A program made the position numbers and the translations under genes. From contig OY292276.1 of the NCBI GenBank assembly GCA_958496175.1, positions 37,282,449 through 37,346,448 on the forward strand: DNA of 64,000 nt, given 5' to 3'. Below are positions 25,377-38,460 of this stretch, piece after piece (the first letter of the stretch is position 1; the number at the start of each line of letters is the position of its first letter). The notes beneath the pieces were generated by a model, which was not told the DNA's origin, did no database searches, and saw only the letters and a program-made list of their open reading frames with translations. This stretch comes from Sisyra terminalis (Eukaryota; Arthropoda; Insecta; Neuroptera; Sisyridae).

Positions 25377-25586
25377 TTAATGAACCCATTCTTTGATAGT
25401 ATTTTTCATTGCCGATTTTGTGACACCAAGCACAGACAGCGGGTTTGTGAATAGTGTTTCGGATCCTTGACGCATAAAGATATCAACCCGTTCATTACTT
25501 AATGTTTTTGTGATTTGGCACCCATTTTGAGTTGATCTTGTTGACTCAATACTAATGAACGACCTTGGAAGAAGCTTGCTTGGCAA
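25377..25586 (-). pseudogene. Coding-like fragment, unknown
   Basis: An open minus-strand frame of 69 codons with ordinary codon use (segments SFISIESTRSTQNGCQ and NERVDIFMRQGSETLF) ends at a stop just beside the palindromic MITE. I recognise no family. It may be a gene or transposon fragment carried here, or chance; no start or splice context is convincing. Confidence 0.2.
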
Positions 25587-27981
25587 TAGAAATACGTAAC
25601 TGGAGCGTCACATGGCTTTAAGAAATCTCTTGGACATTAGACCAATATTTGTGTGTTATAATTTACGTATATGTAGTAAGTTGTACAGCAATATTTTTTT
25701 TTGTGAATTGTTAATACTGTGCAACCTGGTAAAAAACGGCAAAAAACATATTTGACTTTGAAAGTTATGAAATAGTTTGGCGAAGAACACTGTTCCTACA
25801 GTAAAAGAACTGATTTTTTTCCGTTGCTACATCCATGGGGAATTTTATATATAAAATATACAAAAAATCACTTTTGTATTTTTTATTTCGTTAAAAAAAG
25901 AGGGATTGAACAAACAATAATGAAGAACAAATACTCGTATGAAATAACAAAACCACACTTTTTTAAAATTTAAAAAAATACTTTTCAAATAACTATTCAA
26001 AATTTCAAATAAAATTGGAAAACAATAGCTTGTAAAATGTATATTATCGATTACTTATTATAATTGATTACAATGATCGATTAATTAGTGTAAGTCTGCT
26101 TTTGAGTATTATGTAAGTCGCAACTTAGTCACAATAAGAAGTATAACGAGTGCAACTTAAACTAGAAGAGGAAAAAAATAAAATAAAAGAGTTTAGGAAG
26201 AGAAGTAGCCAACTAGAAGCTGTGTATGCATCTTGGTGTCTTAAAATGCACATCGTCTTAAGTAAGACACTTGATAATGGTTTTATATAAATAAAAGACT
26301 TATGGAGAAGTTTCCTGTTATGAATTCGAATATATGAACTTTCATTTTAATTATTTGACACAAATACCACTTTTTTAACTGACTTCGTTCTGATCGTAAA
26401 TTACTTACTACGAACAAGTTACTTCTTTGAGATTCTACTGCTACTTATATGTACAGTTCGTCATTTTATTCAAACAAATTTTCAAAGTTAACCTTACCGG
26501 ATTTTTTTAATTTCAATTAAGATATTTCAAGTTAATTGTTCAAAGAAGAACAATTAATTAAGATCTTACTTTTGCGTGCAATGTAAATTATCTGAAAAGA
26601 TAATTGTTATGTAATATCATCTTCTTTATCGTAAGATACTGTAGCGATGTCCGACTTACGAATTTCCGTAATGAATAAACTCTCACGTTTATATCGAATA
26701 TTTGCATATTTTCTTTTTTCACCAAACATCTGTTGTTTTGTCTGTATAGCCTCAAACGGTCCCCTTGACCCACCACTGACAAAGTGGAAAAGTAAATTTT
26801 TGTGAAGAATTCAATGAAAACGCACATCGTTTTATAACACATAAACTTGTCGTTTTTTCAAATTAATTTTACGTATATATCTACACATTAATTGATAGCA
26901 AACTGTTACGAATCTTTTTCACAATAGTTTAACGCTGATTTACAAATTGCCTCTAACGGCGATTTAAATAGCTTTATGTTTTATTTAACCACTCGAATTT
27001 AGTTTTACGATGGCAAACTAGCAATTAGCAGTTTGTAAATATCGCTTATATGCGATTTTCGTGCGGAAGATCGAACAGCCTCTTTGTGGATGCACAAATG
27101 ATCAATTACGGTTACTTTATGAGTTTGTGTTTATAGAATTTGATTTATTGTGAAATTTTTCTTATAATGGGGTGTGATTTAATCGCTAGGTTTTACAACC
27201 TATATTTAACCGTGATTATTTAATAGAAGCTAGAAGCAGGGGTAACGTTATTCACTGTCGGCATTGACCACAGAAATAAAAGGATATTTATAGAAATATT
27301 GAAAAAGTCATCAAGAGAAATTATTAAACAGTAACAATTAATTTAAGAATTAAAAAGAAATAGAACAACTTGAAAGCATGTTGTGCATTATAGTTATAGA
27401 AAATATTTTACAAATATGTATGTTTCTCTACGTTTTGCACGATCTACATATTTATAAAGCAAATCCTAGTTGTAGATATGAGTTGTCAGTTGATGGTAAT
27501 TGACCAAGTAAGGGAAGTCAATTGAAGATAAGACATATGATTTTCTGCTTGAGGACAACAAGAACTGATAAAGTTGGACATAAGCTATTTGGTCATCAAT
27601 GCTCAACCTAACCCAATATAATATGTATAATACATTTGCATACTATTAGATAAGAATATCACGATTTTAATTTATATGCGCACCTCTTTACCGACAAGAA
27701 ATAAATTAATAAACAATATAAATTGTATATGGAATGTTCATGATTTTCTTCAAGATTTCTTTAGGTGTCATAACAGTTACTTAATACAAGAGGGTAATGG
27801 GAAATTAATACAATTTTTAACTGATTACCCGGAAATTAATATATTTTATGAACTTTTAACACTAAAAGCCCTTACCTAAAGTTCATTACCTTTTGTAGTT
27901 TATACCTACTATAGTTTAGATAAGGATCTTATTGATAAAAAGCAGTAAAAAATCGTTAATGAATAATTATTTACGTAGTAT
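25587..27981. other. Gene desert
   Basis: No gene recognised. Around 26,690-26,790 a segment whose complement reads CAGTGGTGGGTCAAGGGG resembles a hAT-type end. The stretch 26,930-27,200 is less AT-biased than its surroundings and could be regulatory, but no defined site is supported. Confidence 0.3.
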
Positions 27982-28217
27982 GATTCAATTACTGTATTTC
28001 TTTATTATAATGGGTTTCAACAGTCTTTAGCTACCATCGTCAGGTAGTGTTTTATTGTTTACCAAATAAACAAATTTTGGTATGAAATGTTATTTGTTTC
28101 AATTGACACAATTGTCATTACGTCAATTTTATTGATTTATTGTCTACAATTGGCACAATAAAACTCTTACTGACGATTAAAGACTGTTGAAACACGTTGT
28201 AATACAGAAATTGAGTC
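27982..28217. mobile_element. Short palindromic MITE (236 bp)
   Basis: Arms of about 60 bp: GTTTCAACAGTCTTTAG and CATCGTCAG on the left, matched by CTGACGAT and TAAAGACTGTTGAAAC on the right. The outer parts (GATTCAATTACTGTATT versus the complement GACTCAATTTCTGTATT) also pair. No coding sequence. Confidence 0.7.
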
Positions 28218-31200
28218 AAACGACGTAAATATTTATTCATCAATTAATTAATTGTGACAAGCGATAAACAAAATAATTAAATAAAATAAAATATTTATCA
28301 ACGTTAAAAGAAGGTCCATTTATTTCAGTATTAAAAAAACACCTTTTCATAAAAAAATGATGGGAATGCGGACCCCCAGGGCACAACTACAGGTTAAGAA
28401 ACACCAACTTAAAGTAAAATTATTCAATTAAGTTATTTAAACCTGGATTTGGAATAAATCTTCGATAAAATGTTTAATCAAGGATTTTAGATACCCCAAA
28501 GTTTTCCTGAATAACGTTTTATCTTAATGAATTATACAGAAATAAGGTACGACTCATGTTAGTTTACAACCATTTCGCTGGGTAGTTAAGATGGTTAAGA
28601 TCGTTAAGATATTTCGGAAAAACTTTAATAAGAAATTAATTGGTTGGACCATCTAATAAACAAATGGTTCGGTATAAGAATTTATTTATTTTTCGTAAAA
28701 AATTTGCCATATTTTTTGGGAAAAGGCACATTGTTTTTTTCTTGAACGATATTGAAGTGCAAAATATAACTTTGAATGTATGCAAATACGAATGTATGTA
28801 ATTTTGAATCTACCTACATACGAAAATTGAACTTGGAAACAATGAATACATTTCTTTCGTTATTGTTAATATCACCTAGAGAGAAATTCTTCTTACTTCA
28901 CCTCAAATTTTAACGAATTCTCATTATGTAAATTCCATGTATTGATTAATAATATGTACTAAAAATAAATATTTACAAATTAAGTTTGTTATGCTTTCTG
29001 GTATACACCTAAAAAGAGAGATAAAGATTGCACCCCTAAAAATTGTGGATGACAAATATAATATTTTAATTTTTTTAGGTGTTAGTGTTTTCTGCGATAG
29101 TTATAGAAATTTTTAAATGAATTTGAAAAGGGCATAATAACAATATTCGTTCTTATGGTTCTTAAGTACCTACTATATTTTCTTTGTAGTGAAAGAAAAA
29201 AAAAGAAATACTTTTGAAAGCATCCAAATTATCTCAATCGTTATCCATTAAATAATAGAATTTGTAATTTAGTTAGTTAATGTTAAGCAATCCTGTAAAT
29301 AAATAGGCTTTATATCAATGCATTTTAATAGGCTTTATTCAAGAGAATTTATAATGAATATAAAAGGTAACTGTGCATTTTCAAATGACGCTCATATAGA
29401 AATAAGCATTAAGTGCATATGTACTATTTAAGAAGGTAATGATTTTGCGTATAATGACCTTGCTGCCCATAGGCTTTTTATATTATTATTATTATTTTTT
29501 TTTCTAATAGGTAAATTGAAGCACGCATCAAATCATTTTAGATTTGTGTTTTTTTACTTATTTCTATATAAAAAGTCTAAATCAAATTGGGTGTTCAATT
29601 GTAAATTAAAGATGAGAGGATGATCTCTTGAGAACCTCATCACACAAGAACAACTTGTTCGTTCAATTTAGAAATCATCAAAACTAACATATTTTTCTCT
29701 TCGTTATTTTTTATTGTTGTGTCAATGAGGTAAATGCTCTTCAATGGACGGTGTTATTAGTTGTTGTAAATGTAACAATATTTGTTCGAGCAAATCTTTT
29801 GTTCTCAAGTATTTGGTTGTACTTATCATATAAAAATAATAATATGTGCTATGTACATTATATAGTTTATTATTGTAATGTTTTTTTAAATTAAAAAAAT
29901 AATGTTTACCTTATCATCTTCAATGTTACGAAATTCAAAGTGCCAAGAACATCATCGTATTGTCATCTATGATTTAAAAAAAAGAAGACATATAGCCTTA
30001 CCATATAGGGAAAAAATTAGGTATAGGTACCACCTATGTTATTTTAAGTATATGAAACATTAGCCTTCAGCCTTTTTCGGCAGGTACTTAGAAAAAAGGC
30101 AGCATTTTTTTCCCTTATTACTAATTTCGTGTAAATTTCATTGTATGCATTTACAAAAATTATACGTTTTAATAGAAAACAAGTTTTCCCCAAACGAAAC
30201 AGTTAGATGTCTTATTGTAATTATGGATATCCGAAGAAGCGCAAGGAGTAAGTATTCGTATAATGTACTCGATAAAGTCCTAAATTAATTTTTCATGACC
30301 GTAGGCTCTTCGTCATTGCATTTTGCACTATTATAGAAAAAAAAAAATTTTAATTGATTCCCTTTTGGTTTTTTTGGCAAAGTTCAACGTCCAATTCGTT
30401 CGTTGCATGCAAAAAAAAACTTAATTTAGGCACGAGACATTTAGCTGCAAGAAAGGTTATTGAATTACCTGAATAAATACATAAATCTATGAACAATTTT
30501 CGTAAATCTCCCTCGCACGATTTGTACCTTTAGGACATTGAAAAATTGTAATTGTGCATTCTTTGAATTGTATTCGTCAAATGGTGACGGGAGCATTTCA
30601 ATCACAAGAATTTATGCCTACTGAATTTCATGCACAACGTCTAGACTTCAACTTCTAAACCATAATTTTATAATGAGCCAATGCATTATTCACGAGGAAT
30701 TTCATAATTCGGTAAGAATTTAAATTTAAATATATCCCAATATAAAAGCAACAAAATGATTAATTACCCAACAAATTAAAGAAGATAAAACTTTGAAGAG
30801 AATCGGTAAGGGATGAACTCATTTTAAAAATCCGCCTTCTTACACCAAACGCTTGTAGTTTCTTAATAGTTTTTTTTTCTTATGGAATAAAATTATTACC
30901 TCCTGATCCTCCCATTCGTTCTTTAATAATCGTAATTATCAGTTAAATTAAGCTACCGATTTTGGAAAGCTAGTTTAAAAACTATTTTATTTTCGATATT
31001 ATATTAATTATTGTATACTACACGTGCCTTAAAATTTTGTACTTCTTTTGGAAGAAAGAGGTTGGAAATAATAAAACGCAGAAGAAGAATTAGGCAAAAT
31101 TATTATCCTTAATAAAATTCCTTAAAATATCCAATTCAGTTTGGGTCATATTGATGCAACAAAAGGATATTTTATTGAACTTAATGTATCAAAAAAATTT

Positions 31201-31559
31201 TAAACTTAAAAAAATACAAATAATAATATTATTTAATTTACTATTTATTTTCCTTAAATGAGGTAAAGTTATCAATGTAAAGTATAGTTTGCAACATTTT
31301 TCCAAATTTATGAAATTCTTCGCTTTTGAAACTCGAAAGTATTGTATCCCCTTACTTTTTGTTTGTCAAAGAGTTTTTTGGCAAGTCTCATTTTTTGTTT
31401 TTTAAATTTATAGTAAGTAATGATTTATTACTTTTCTTTTATAATCCAACCATAGACAAATACGAGGTTTATCTCAAAAATATACGACCTTCGTCTACCG
31501 CATGTATAACTTTGATATCATTCTATAATATTGGTGTTCTCACATCCTAGATTATTTTG
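28218..31559. other. Gene desert
   Basis: No gene or complete mobile element is recognised. At 28,370-28,420 GGACCCCCAGGGCACAACT resembles the subterminal part of a hAT-type element. A short ATT repeat occurs near 29,470-29,490. The rest is AT-rich sequence without visible structure. Confidence 0.3.
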
Positions 31560-32760
31560 GAACTTAATTTTTGAAAAGGTATTCCTTCTGGTTCAACGTT
31601 GGGATGAGGATTCTTTAATCCATTATGCTTATAGAAAACCTATTCACATTGACCGATACTTACACTTTTCGTTATTCACCCCAAAAACTTTCCATGATCA
31701 GTTTCCTAGTCCACCAAGCTTTATCCTTCTCGAATATTATCGCTTGATATAGAAACTAACCATATCACTATGGCGGTATTCTAAACTCTGAAAATAGGTC
31801 TCTGCCCCCATTGAAAAATGTGCTTCGATGTTGTAGTTTAGAAACATAAATTTCGGCGAAATTAATTTTCAGAAATTTAATAATTCATAGTGTTAAGAGC
31901 TCTTTTGCACCTCCAAAAATACCTTCCCGCATCCCCGGTTAGGAAACTTTAGATTGAATAGATTGAAAGCAAGATGTGGTCATAGAGATATAATATAGAA
32001 AGTTCATGATGTATTTAACCAATGCTTTCTTCATGGCCCATCAAATCATTTCAAATTTCGGAGATCTTATGTCTTTCTACTTATATTGATCATGCGCATA
32101 GCATGAAATGTGTATTTCTTTACTGCTACTTTTTGACGACGATCATTTTCGACTGAGTTCGTTGAAGAGAAATGACAGTTGAAGAGAGGTAGGATCTTCG
32201 AATCAATTACGAGATCAAAAAAGTTAAATATGAGTTCTTTATAGTATATCCTTGGAGATGTGGCTCCATGCACCTTGATGAAGCTGAGAATTTGAATCGT
32301 CTTGTGTTTCTCCCGTATCTACGAGATGTATCAGACCGTATAGCCAGGATTCGAAGGAAATATAATTTTAGAGTAGTGTTCAAACCTCTTACGAAGATTT
32401 CTTTCTACTCTTTTCTCAAAAGGATAAGATCCTCAACTTAGACAGACCTGAGGTATACAGTATTCCTGTTTCATGTGGAAAGGTATATGTTTGCAAAACT
32501 AGAAGGGTAATGAGTACACGTCTCAAAAAGCATCACAGGAATGTCTAGTTTGGTCAAATCGATTAGCTCCTGGACATTTTATGTGACTTAACGATACCAG
32601 AATTCTATCCTCTTCTCTAGATTTTTTCAAGTTAAAGCACCGAGAGGGAATAGAGATTCACGGAATCCTGTCAACATCAATAGGGGTCGCGGCCTTGGAC
32701 TTTCTCTTACCTGGAAGGCGATTCTTCTGGGATTTTAGGTGAATAGCTCTTTAACTAAAA
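31560..32760 (+). mobile_element. Penelope-like retroelement remnant (reverse transcriptase end plus GIY-YIG endonuclease)
   Basis: Broken coding sequence on the plus strand. In order: YRKPIHIDRYLHFS (near 31,630-31,670), typical of the end of the Penelope-like reverse transcriptase; then RLVFLPYLRDVSDRI and RVVFKPLTKIS (near 32,300-32,400); then, after a frame change, RPEVYSIPVSCGKVYVCKTR and STRLKKHHRN (32,440-32,540). The last segment is the GIY-YIG endonuclease start, in which the usual G-x-T-G-R has become C-K-T-R-R. A final piece, GRGLGLSLTWKAIL (near 32,690), matches the element's C-terminus. Several stops and frameshifts are present and the upstream reverse transcriptase core is missing or unreadable, so it is inactive. 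Confidence 0.8.
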
Positions 32761-34454
32761 AGAAGGATTATAAGATAGAATGCTTTCATTTTTGATATTC
32801 CTGACCCTTATGGACAGTATACAACAAGGCTTAAAGAACATTTTAAATTTAGTTTAAGTGTATAATACGTAGTTAATTAAAGTATATAATCTGCATATAC
32901 AACCCGGATAGGTTGCAAAACGTTAGCAACACAGTCCATCTAATCAACACATGGTTTATTACCCGAAAGCCACAATTTTTTCAAAAATGAGTAGTAATTT
33001 GAAAAAACGATTATTGTTTAAAAAGTTAGTTCTAGCTAAGAATTATTTGGAGACTTCTTAAATTGAGGGACATAAGCTACAGCCGAGTCAACCATTGGCA
33101 TTGTTCTAGTAGATTCTCCAGCATTATTGTTGAATGTTGATATTGATACTTTGTATGTAGATATTATTTTCTATGAGTACGTTTACTTTTGGGCATAATT
33201 ATTAATATCTTTAATGCTTTTCAATAATTTAGCTTACTTATAATTAATAGATACTTACAATTGATTGTGAACCATGATCATCTACTTTATGAGTTATCAG
33301 CGCAGAAATGAAATTTTTAACAGAACACTTTGGTGATGTTTTTGTAAGAAATAAAAAGAGTAACTTTTAAAGAATACTTAAATTTATTTAAACATTAGAA
33401 AAATACAAATAGAAAACTATAAATAACATTGCACATGATTGAGATACATTATTTTTATAAGTCTTAAAAAAGAAGCACATCTTCTTCAAATAAAAATAAT
33501 AAATTATTAAATTCTTATTACTATTCACGTTTGGTAAGTGGAATGTGTAGTACATATTTTCAATTATTTTCATATAAAATAAGGAACAATCCAATTTAAA
33601 ATGATGAAAATACAGATTGGTACAAACATAATTTTATCCAATGAAAGAATATTAAAATTTATCATACTACAAAATTCGAAAACTAGTCTGCCGTAAAATT
33701 ACTTAATAATCATAGAAATTACGATTAAAACTATGCAGAGATTTCGTTAAAAAACATTAAATAACATAGAAAAATTTTAAATTTAAGACTGACCTTTCGC
33801 TTTTTTGACTTTTCAACTTTTCAATTACCCGACCAACATAAAGCTCCGAAGGAGCTTTTATTTTATTTATTCTATGCTATAGGGACAACAAAATGCCAAA
33901 CTTTGTTCGATAGCAAAATGCAATTCAATCAATTTTAATTATTTATTAATTTATTACTAATCCTTGGTCATAATATTTTTAAATGTCAGGTACATAATTA
34001 ATACATTAAGTTAAGTACGATTTATCTTGGCACAAAAATATTGCACATTTTAATGAGAAATGTATAGTGTATTTTCATTGAGAATGTCAATAAATATGGA
34101 TCAAAACTTCACAAATAGTATTTTTTTAGGTTGACTTGAGAAAGAAAAATTTCCGTTAAGTTTATTACTCAGTAATGCTAAATCTATTCAAAATAGTTCG
34201 TTTTTCTTATCAATACGATGTCGCTGTTTGATTTTGAAGTATGTTTTTTTATTTGGAGATATTTAAACAAAAATAAGAGATAAAAGGAAGAAAAAATATG
34301 TAATTTGAATATGGAGGTTAGATGCTTAATTAAATTATATCTTTAACTTTGATTCTAGGTAGTTTTTGGTAGTTAGTTGCTTTTTTTAATTGAATAGAAA
34401 TTTATGATTCTCAACATCCAATCCCGGAATTAAATCTTTGAACCATAGACTTTC
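32761..34454. other. Intergenic region with a terminator-like hairpin
   Basis: AT-rich DNA without a gene. It contains the hairpin AAAGCTCC-GAA-GGAGCTTT at 33,840-33,858 followed by a T-rich run. It is the only compact perfect stem-loop of this kind I noticed; its origin is unknown. Confidence 0.4.
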
Positions 34455-35697
34455 TTAAAGGAGTCATCCATAAATTACGTCACAGAAATTTTAAGATTTT
34501 TAACCCCCGCTCTCGCCGTACCTGTCAAAGATGGCTACATTTTTGAAATTTTTTCCCCTTGTTGTGACGAAATATATTTTTGTTTTTCAGAAATAAAAAT
34601 CAATACTATAATAGGAAAACGTAAGTATAAGGTTGGGCATAAAATATCGAATATTTTTTTAAAAAGGTAAATTAAAAATATAACTTAGGATAGTAAAAAA
34701 ATATTGTAAAATTTTAAACCCTAAATATTGATATTAAAAGGTCTATCATCGCAGTTTTCGATTTTTCAATCCAAAGCGCATTTTTTTTCAAAACTTTTGA
34801 ACAACCACACTGAAATAATTAAACTTTATTCTTGAAGTTAATTTAATACTCTACAAAAAATGTTCAATTGTAAATCTTCGTCAAACCAATTGTTTCCTTA
34901 AAATCCAATCTTGAACATTTATCTGTATTTACGATTTGATTTTATAACTTCGGATTTTTGTAACTTACAAAATTGATATTCAGTGTAAATTCTTTATGTA
35001 TTCTTGAAGGAAATCAAATATGGCAAAAATGGCCGTTTAGAATTTTTTGATAAATTTACTATTCTCAAATTTATTTAAGGTCAAAGTTAAACAATTAGCT
35101 TTGAGAAAAATTAATTTGTGAAAAAATCAGAATTTTTTTTTAGTCTTCAATTCTCTTAAAAATATTTTTTAAATTTTTTCAGTGTGATTGTTCAGAAGTT
35201 TTAAGAAACTTTTGAATGAAAAATCGAAAATTGCAATGATAGGCTTGTAAATATCAATATTAAGGGTTCCAATTTTCATGATATTTGTTGTTTGTCATCC
35301 TGAATGATAGTTTTGATATATCTGTAGAAAAATAGTAAATTTTTTTGGTCCATGTACGTATGACAAGGAAAGAGAAAAAAGAATGTATTTAAATATATAC
35401 GAGTGAGTGAAAAAAAAACATTCAAGTGAAAATTAAAAATAACAATAATTTTCTCAAATTTGAACTAACTGATTATTGTCATTTGTTTCAATTATCATTT
35501 CGAATTCATCTGATTGTCAGTCGTCAGCTGGCTGTGAATATTTCACGAGTAGTTACTACTAATAAAAATAACACAGATAAATATTTTAAATTTTAAAATG
35601 TAACGTCATAAAGCTTTTGTAACCCTCCTTCCGGGCCCTTCTCACATAATGTCTTTTCTCACTAAACGTGTGACGTAATTTATGAATGGCCCTTTAT
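34455..35697. mobile_element. Outer inverted-repeat transposon with TTAA-like site, hosting a nested MITE
   Basis: The ends CATCCATAAATTACGTCAC (left) and CATTCATAAATTACGTCAC (complement of the right end) are near-identical. They are preceded by AGGAGT and AGGGCC respectively. The left flank is TTAA and the right TTAT, which suggests a TTAA target as in piggyBac- or Kolobok-like families (inference). Its interior is largely taken up by a copy of MITE family 1. No transposase is present. Confidence 0.65.
34628..35350. mobile_element. MITE family 1, copy B (nested)
   Basis: Shares long stretches with the copy at 24,231: CCAAAGCGCATTTTTT, GTATTCTTGAAGGA, AAGGTCAAAGTT, TTTTTTCAGTGTGA and GTCATCCT in the same order. 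It begins TAAGGTTGGGC. Its arms (AACCCTAAATATTGATATTA and its counterpart near 35,262) still pair over about 190 bp. The right end is degraded. It lies inside the 34,455-35,697 element, so it inserted later. Confidence 0.7.
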
Positions 35698-38267
35698 CAT
35701 AGTGAAATTAATATCGTGTTAGACCTTATTAATTCACTAGAGTCGTAAAATCCTGGTTTATTCAATACACGCAAATCAATATATGCAATTCTTATTGCTT
35801 ATTGAACCATAAAGTTGTATTTCTTTCATTTGTTTTTTAACAGATTCATATCAAGTTCATAATGAAAAAATATAGTTTCGAGAATGGTATTCCATTTTGG
35901 GGAATTGAACTGGAAAAACTGACGAACTAAACGGAACTGTAATGAATATTTGAACTTTTTCAAAGAAACGCATTTAACTAAAATTATTTCTAATTTTGAA
36001 AAAGATTCATTTAAATTATTGAATTAAATTTTTAAATTCTAAAAGTTACGGTTGTGAACAATATAAAATATATTTTAGTCGTCTAATTTATGAAATACAG
36101 TTTACATAAGTTCAAACTTGGTTGATTCTAATGCTTTAGGTTTGCTTAAAATGACTAATCATCGTGGCGACTAATTGATGAAATTTTAATCCATGTTATC
36201 ACTTTTACGTCAAATTTACAATCAAATGATTTTTTCGATTTTTAAATTGCTTATCAAATATTATCTTAAAATATTTTATAGGAACATTAAATTACAAAAT
36301 CAGTTTCAACGAATCTCTGCAAAAGGTACTCATGGTATATACATATAAAAATATTGACTTAAAATAGATAGTACAGAAATATAATACTACGCGTATATAC
36401 AACTTAATCTACGTAAAAAAACGTATAAGCACTTAAAACTATTAAGGTACATAAAAAAGGTTGTTAATAATCATATCAAATGCTCAAAAGATGTAATAGT
36501 GCAATAAATTTATGTATTTTTTCGATAAATGCAGCACCGATAAACTGTCGCATTGAAAATGATTTCTTCGCGGAATTTACGAGTGTTGCAATTATCGTAT
36601 TAACCATTTGAGCTACTTTTAATAACCGAACGTATAATTCATTCGAATAAAACGAAACCTGAGAGTGGTATCGTAATAATATGTTGATTAATAACAAGAC
36701 TGTCTCCTGATAAAACGGTACAAAATGAAAAATAATTTATTGGCTACATTCGCGCGCCTCTCTACCTATATGCATCTCGTTGCATCCACTTAAGTTCGAA
36801 ACGACACCGTTTTAAAATGGGCAAAAAATTTAATACTTAACCGATATGTAGCTGATATATTTACTAAAAAAAGAAAACAAAAATTCGCACACAGTGGAGT
36901 GTAGAAGGTATTTTTTTAGCGTGAATGCATTATCATTACATTGCATTCATTACATTGCACTTTCGTGATTATTAACACCTAAAGAAAGTAGGATGCAAGT
37001 ACTTATTAAGCACAATTCATTATAATGTTATATTATTTATACAGTGGACGGGGCTTGCATGAATCGATCAGATTTGAAGTTGAATGATAAAAATTTTAAT
37101 CTATAACAAATTAGTTCTAAGGATTGGCTTGAGGCTTGCATTTCAATGAATTCTCCATCCAATGATGGAAAGTATAAAATTTCAAATGCAAGCGAAGATA
37201 ATTTGTTTCATTATTATAATCAACACAAACCTCGATTCGATCCATTTTCAATTGAAATAGTTGCAATTTCAATTTTAAAATCACTACACCGAAAGTTATT
37301 ACCTATATTCAATTGAATGTATATATCAGAGAGAAACTTTCGACAATTGTTATCCATACATAGTTGCTTGTAAAATCAAATGAAACGAACCCTGTTTTGC
37401 TTAGCTTAAAAAAAATAAATAAATGCAGTTTAAAGTTAGAAAAATAAATATGCAATAATAAAATAGGTACATAATCGTTAAAGTAAGTAGATTTTGTATG
37501 CTTAGTCTTATTGTTTTTCATTTCCGCCAACAATTCTTTCCGATTGTAAAGTACGCGCTAAGGCATTGAATGTCTTGTCAATATTTGTTCAATTCGAGCA
37601 TTTCGTTGATTTGTTAGAAAATGCGAGGCAATCATGTGGCTTACAAATATTTGTTTAGTTGACAAAGAAAAGCGGGTTTTTGAATTTTAATTAAATTTAA
37701 AGAGAAAAGAAATTCTTCGAATGGTTTTATTGGCTTTTATTTTAATTGAATAAATTACTAATTAATGTACCTAGTGACTTGGTAGAAATTCAATGGAAAA
37801 TATGAGTACGAGTAGCATTTACCGTTCTACTTCTATCATTTTAACTTTACCCAAAATTGAAACTTCGAAATCGAGGTTGATAAAAGTAACTGATGAAAGT
37901 CAAAAGATATTTTGTCGACAAAACAGTTATAAAACAATTTGTTTTTTATTTTTTATATCAATTATTTTTATAAGGATTTTGATTTTATACAGGATATTAT
38001 TTTAAATGACTATGTATATTGATTTATATTCTGATCTGGTATCGAAATTTAATAACCAAAAGAGAACATTATTTTGTATGATAAATAATTTTTTTTTTAA
38101 AAAGTAATATTTTCTTGTATTTTATAACATGTTTGTTTTATAAAGTATGTTTTACGTAGTATTTTTATTTATATACAAATCTTTTGCATATTTTCACCTA
38201 TTTTTTTTTAGAAAAGTTATATTCAAATTGAAAGTTTTCGATCAGCTTGAAATTTGACATACTAAGG
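35698..38267. other. Gene desert with a small open frame
   Basis: No gene with a family match. At 37,793-38,005 (plus) a 70-codon ATG frame ends in a strongly hydrophobic segment, like a tail-anchored peptide, but may be chance. The stretch 36,470-36,830 is less AT-rich and contains an open minus-strand frame without an ATG start. No function is assigned. Confidence 0.25.
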
Positions 38268-38460
38268 CAGGGGTGACTAATATGATTTTGTGATGGGCCA
38301 AATTTAAGATTATTATTTCTTCAGGGAGCCAATGGAAAAGTTCAATAGTAAAGCAATAGTAATTATTAGACAAAGATATCTTTAGATTTAACAAGTTCGC
38401 ATACCGTATATTGGACAAATCTGCACTAATGGTTGGCAGTTTCACAGCTAGGTGGTGATA
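38268..38460 (+). mobile_element. hAT-type end fragment
   Basis: CAGGGGTGACTAATATG followed by GATGGGCCAAATTTAAG is the typical look of hAT 5' ends. A matching right end is not clear; GGTTGGCAGTTTCACAGC near 38,430 may be it. Confidence 0.4.
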
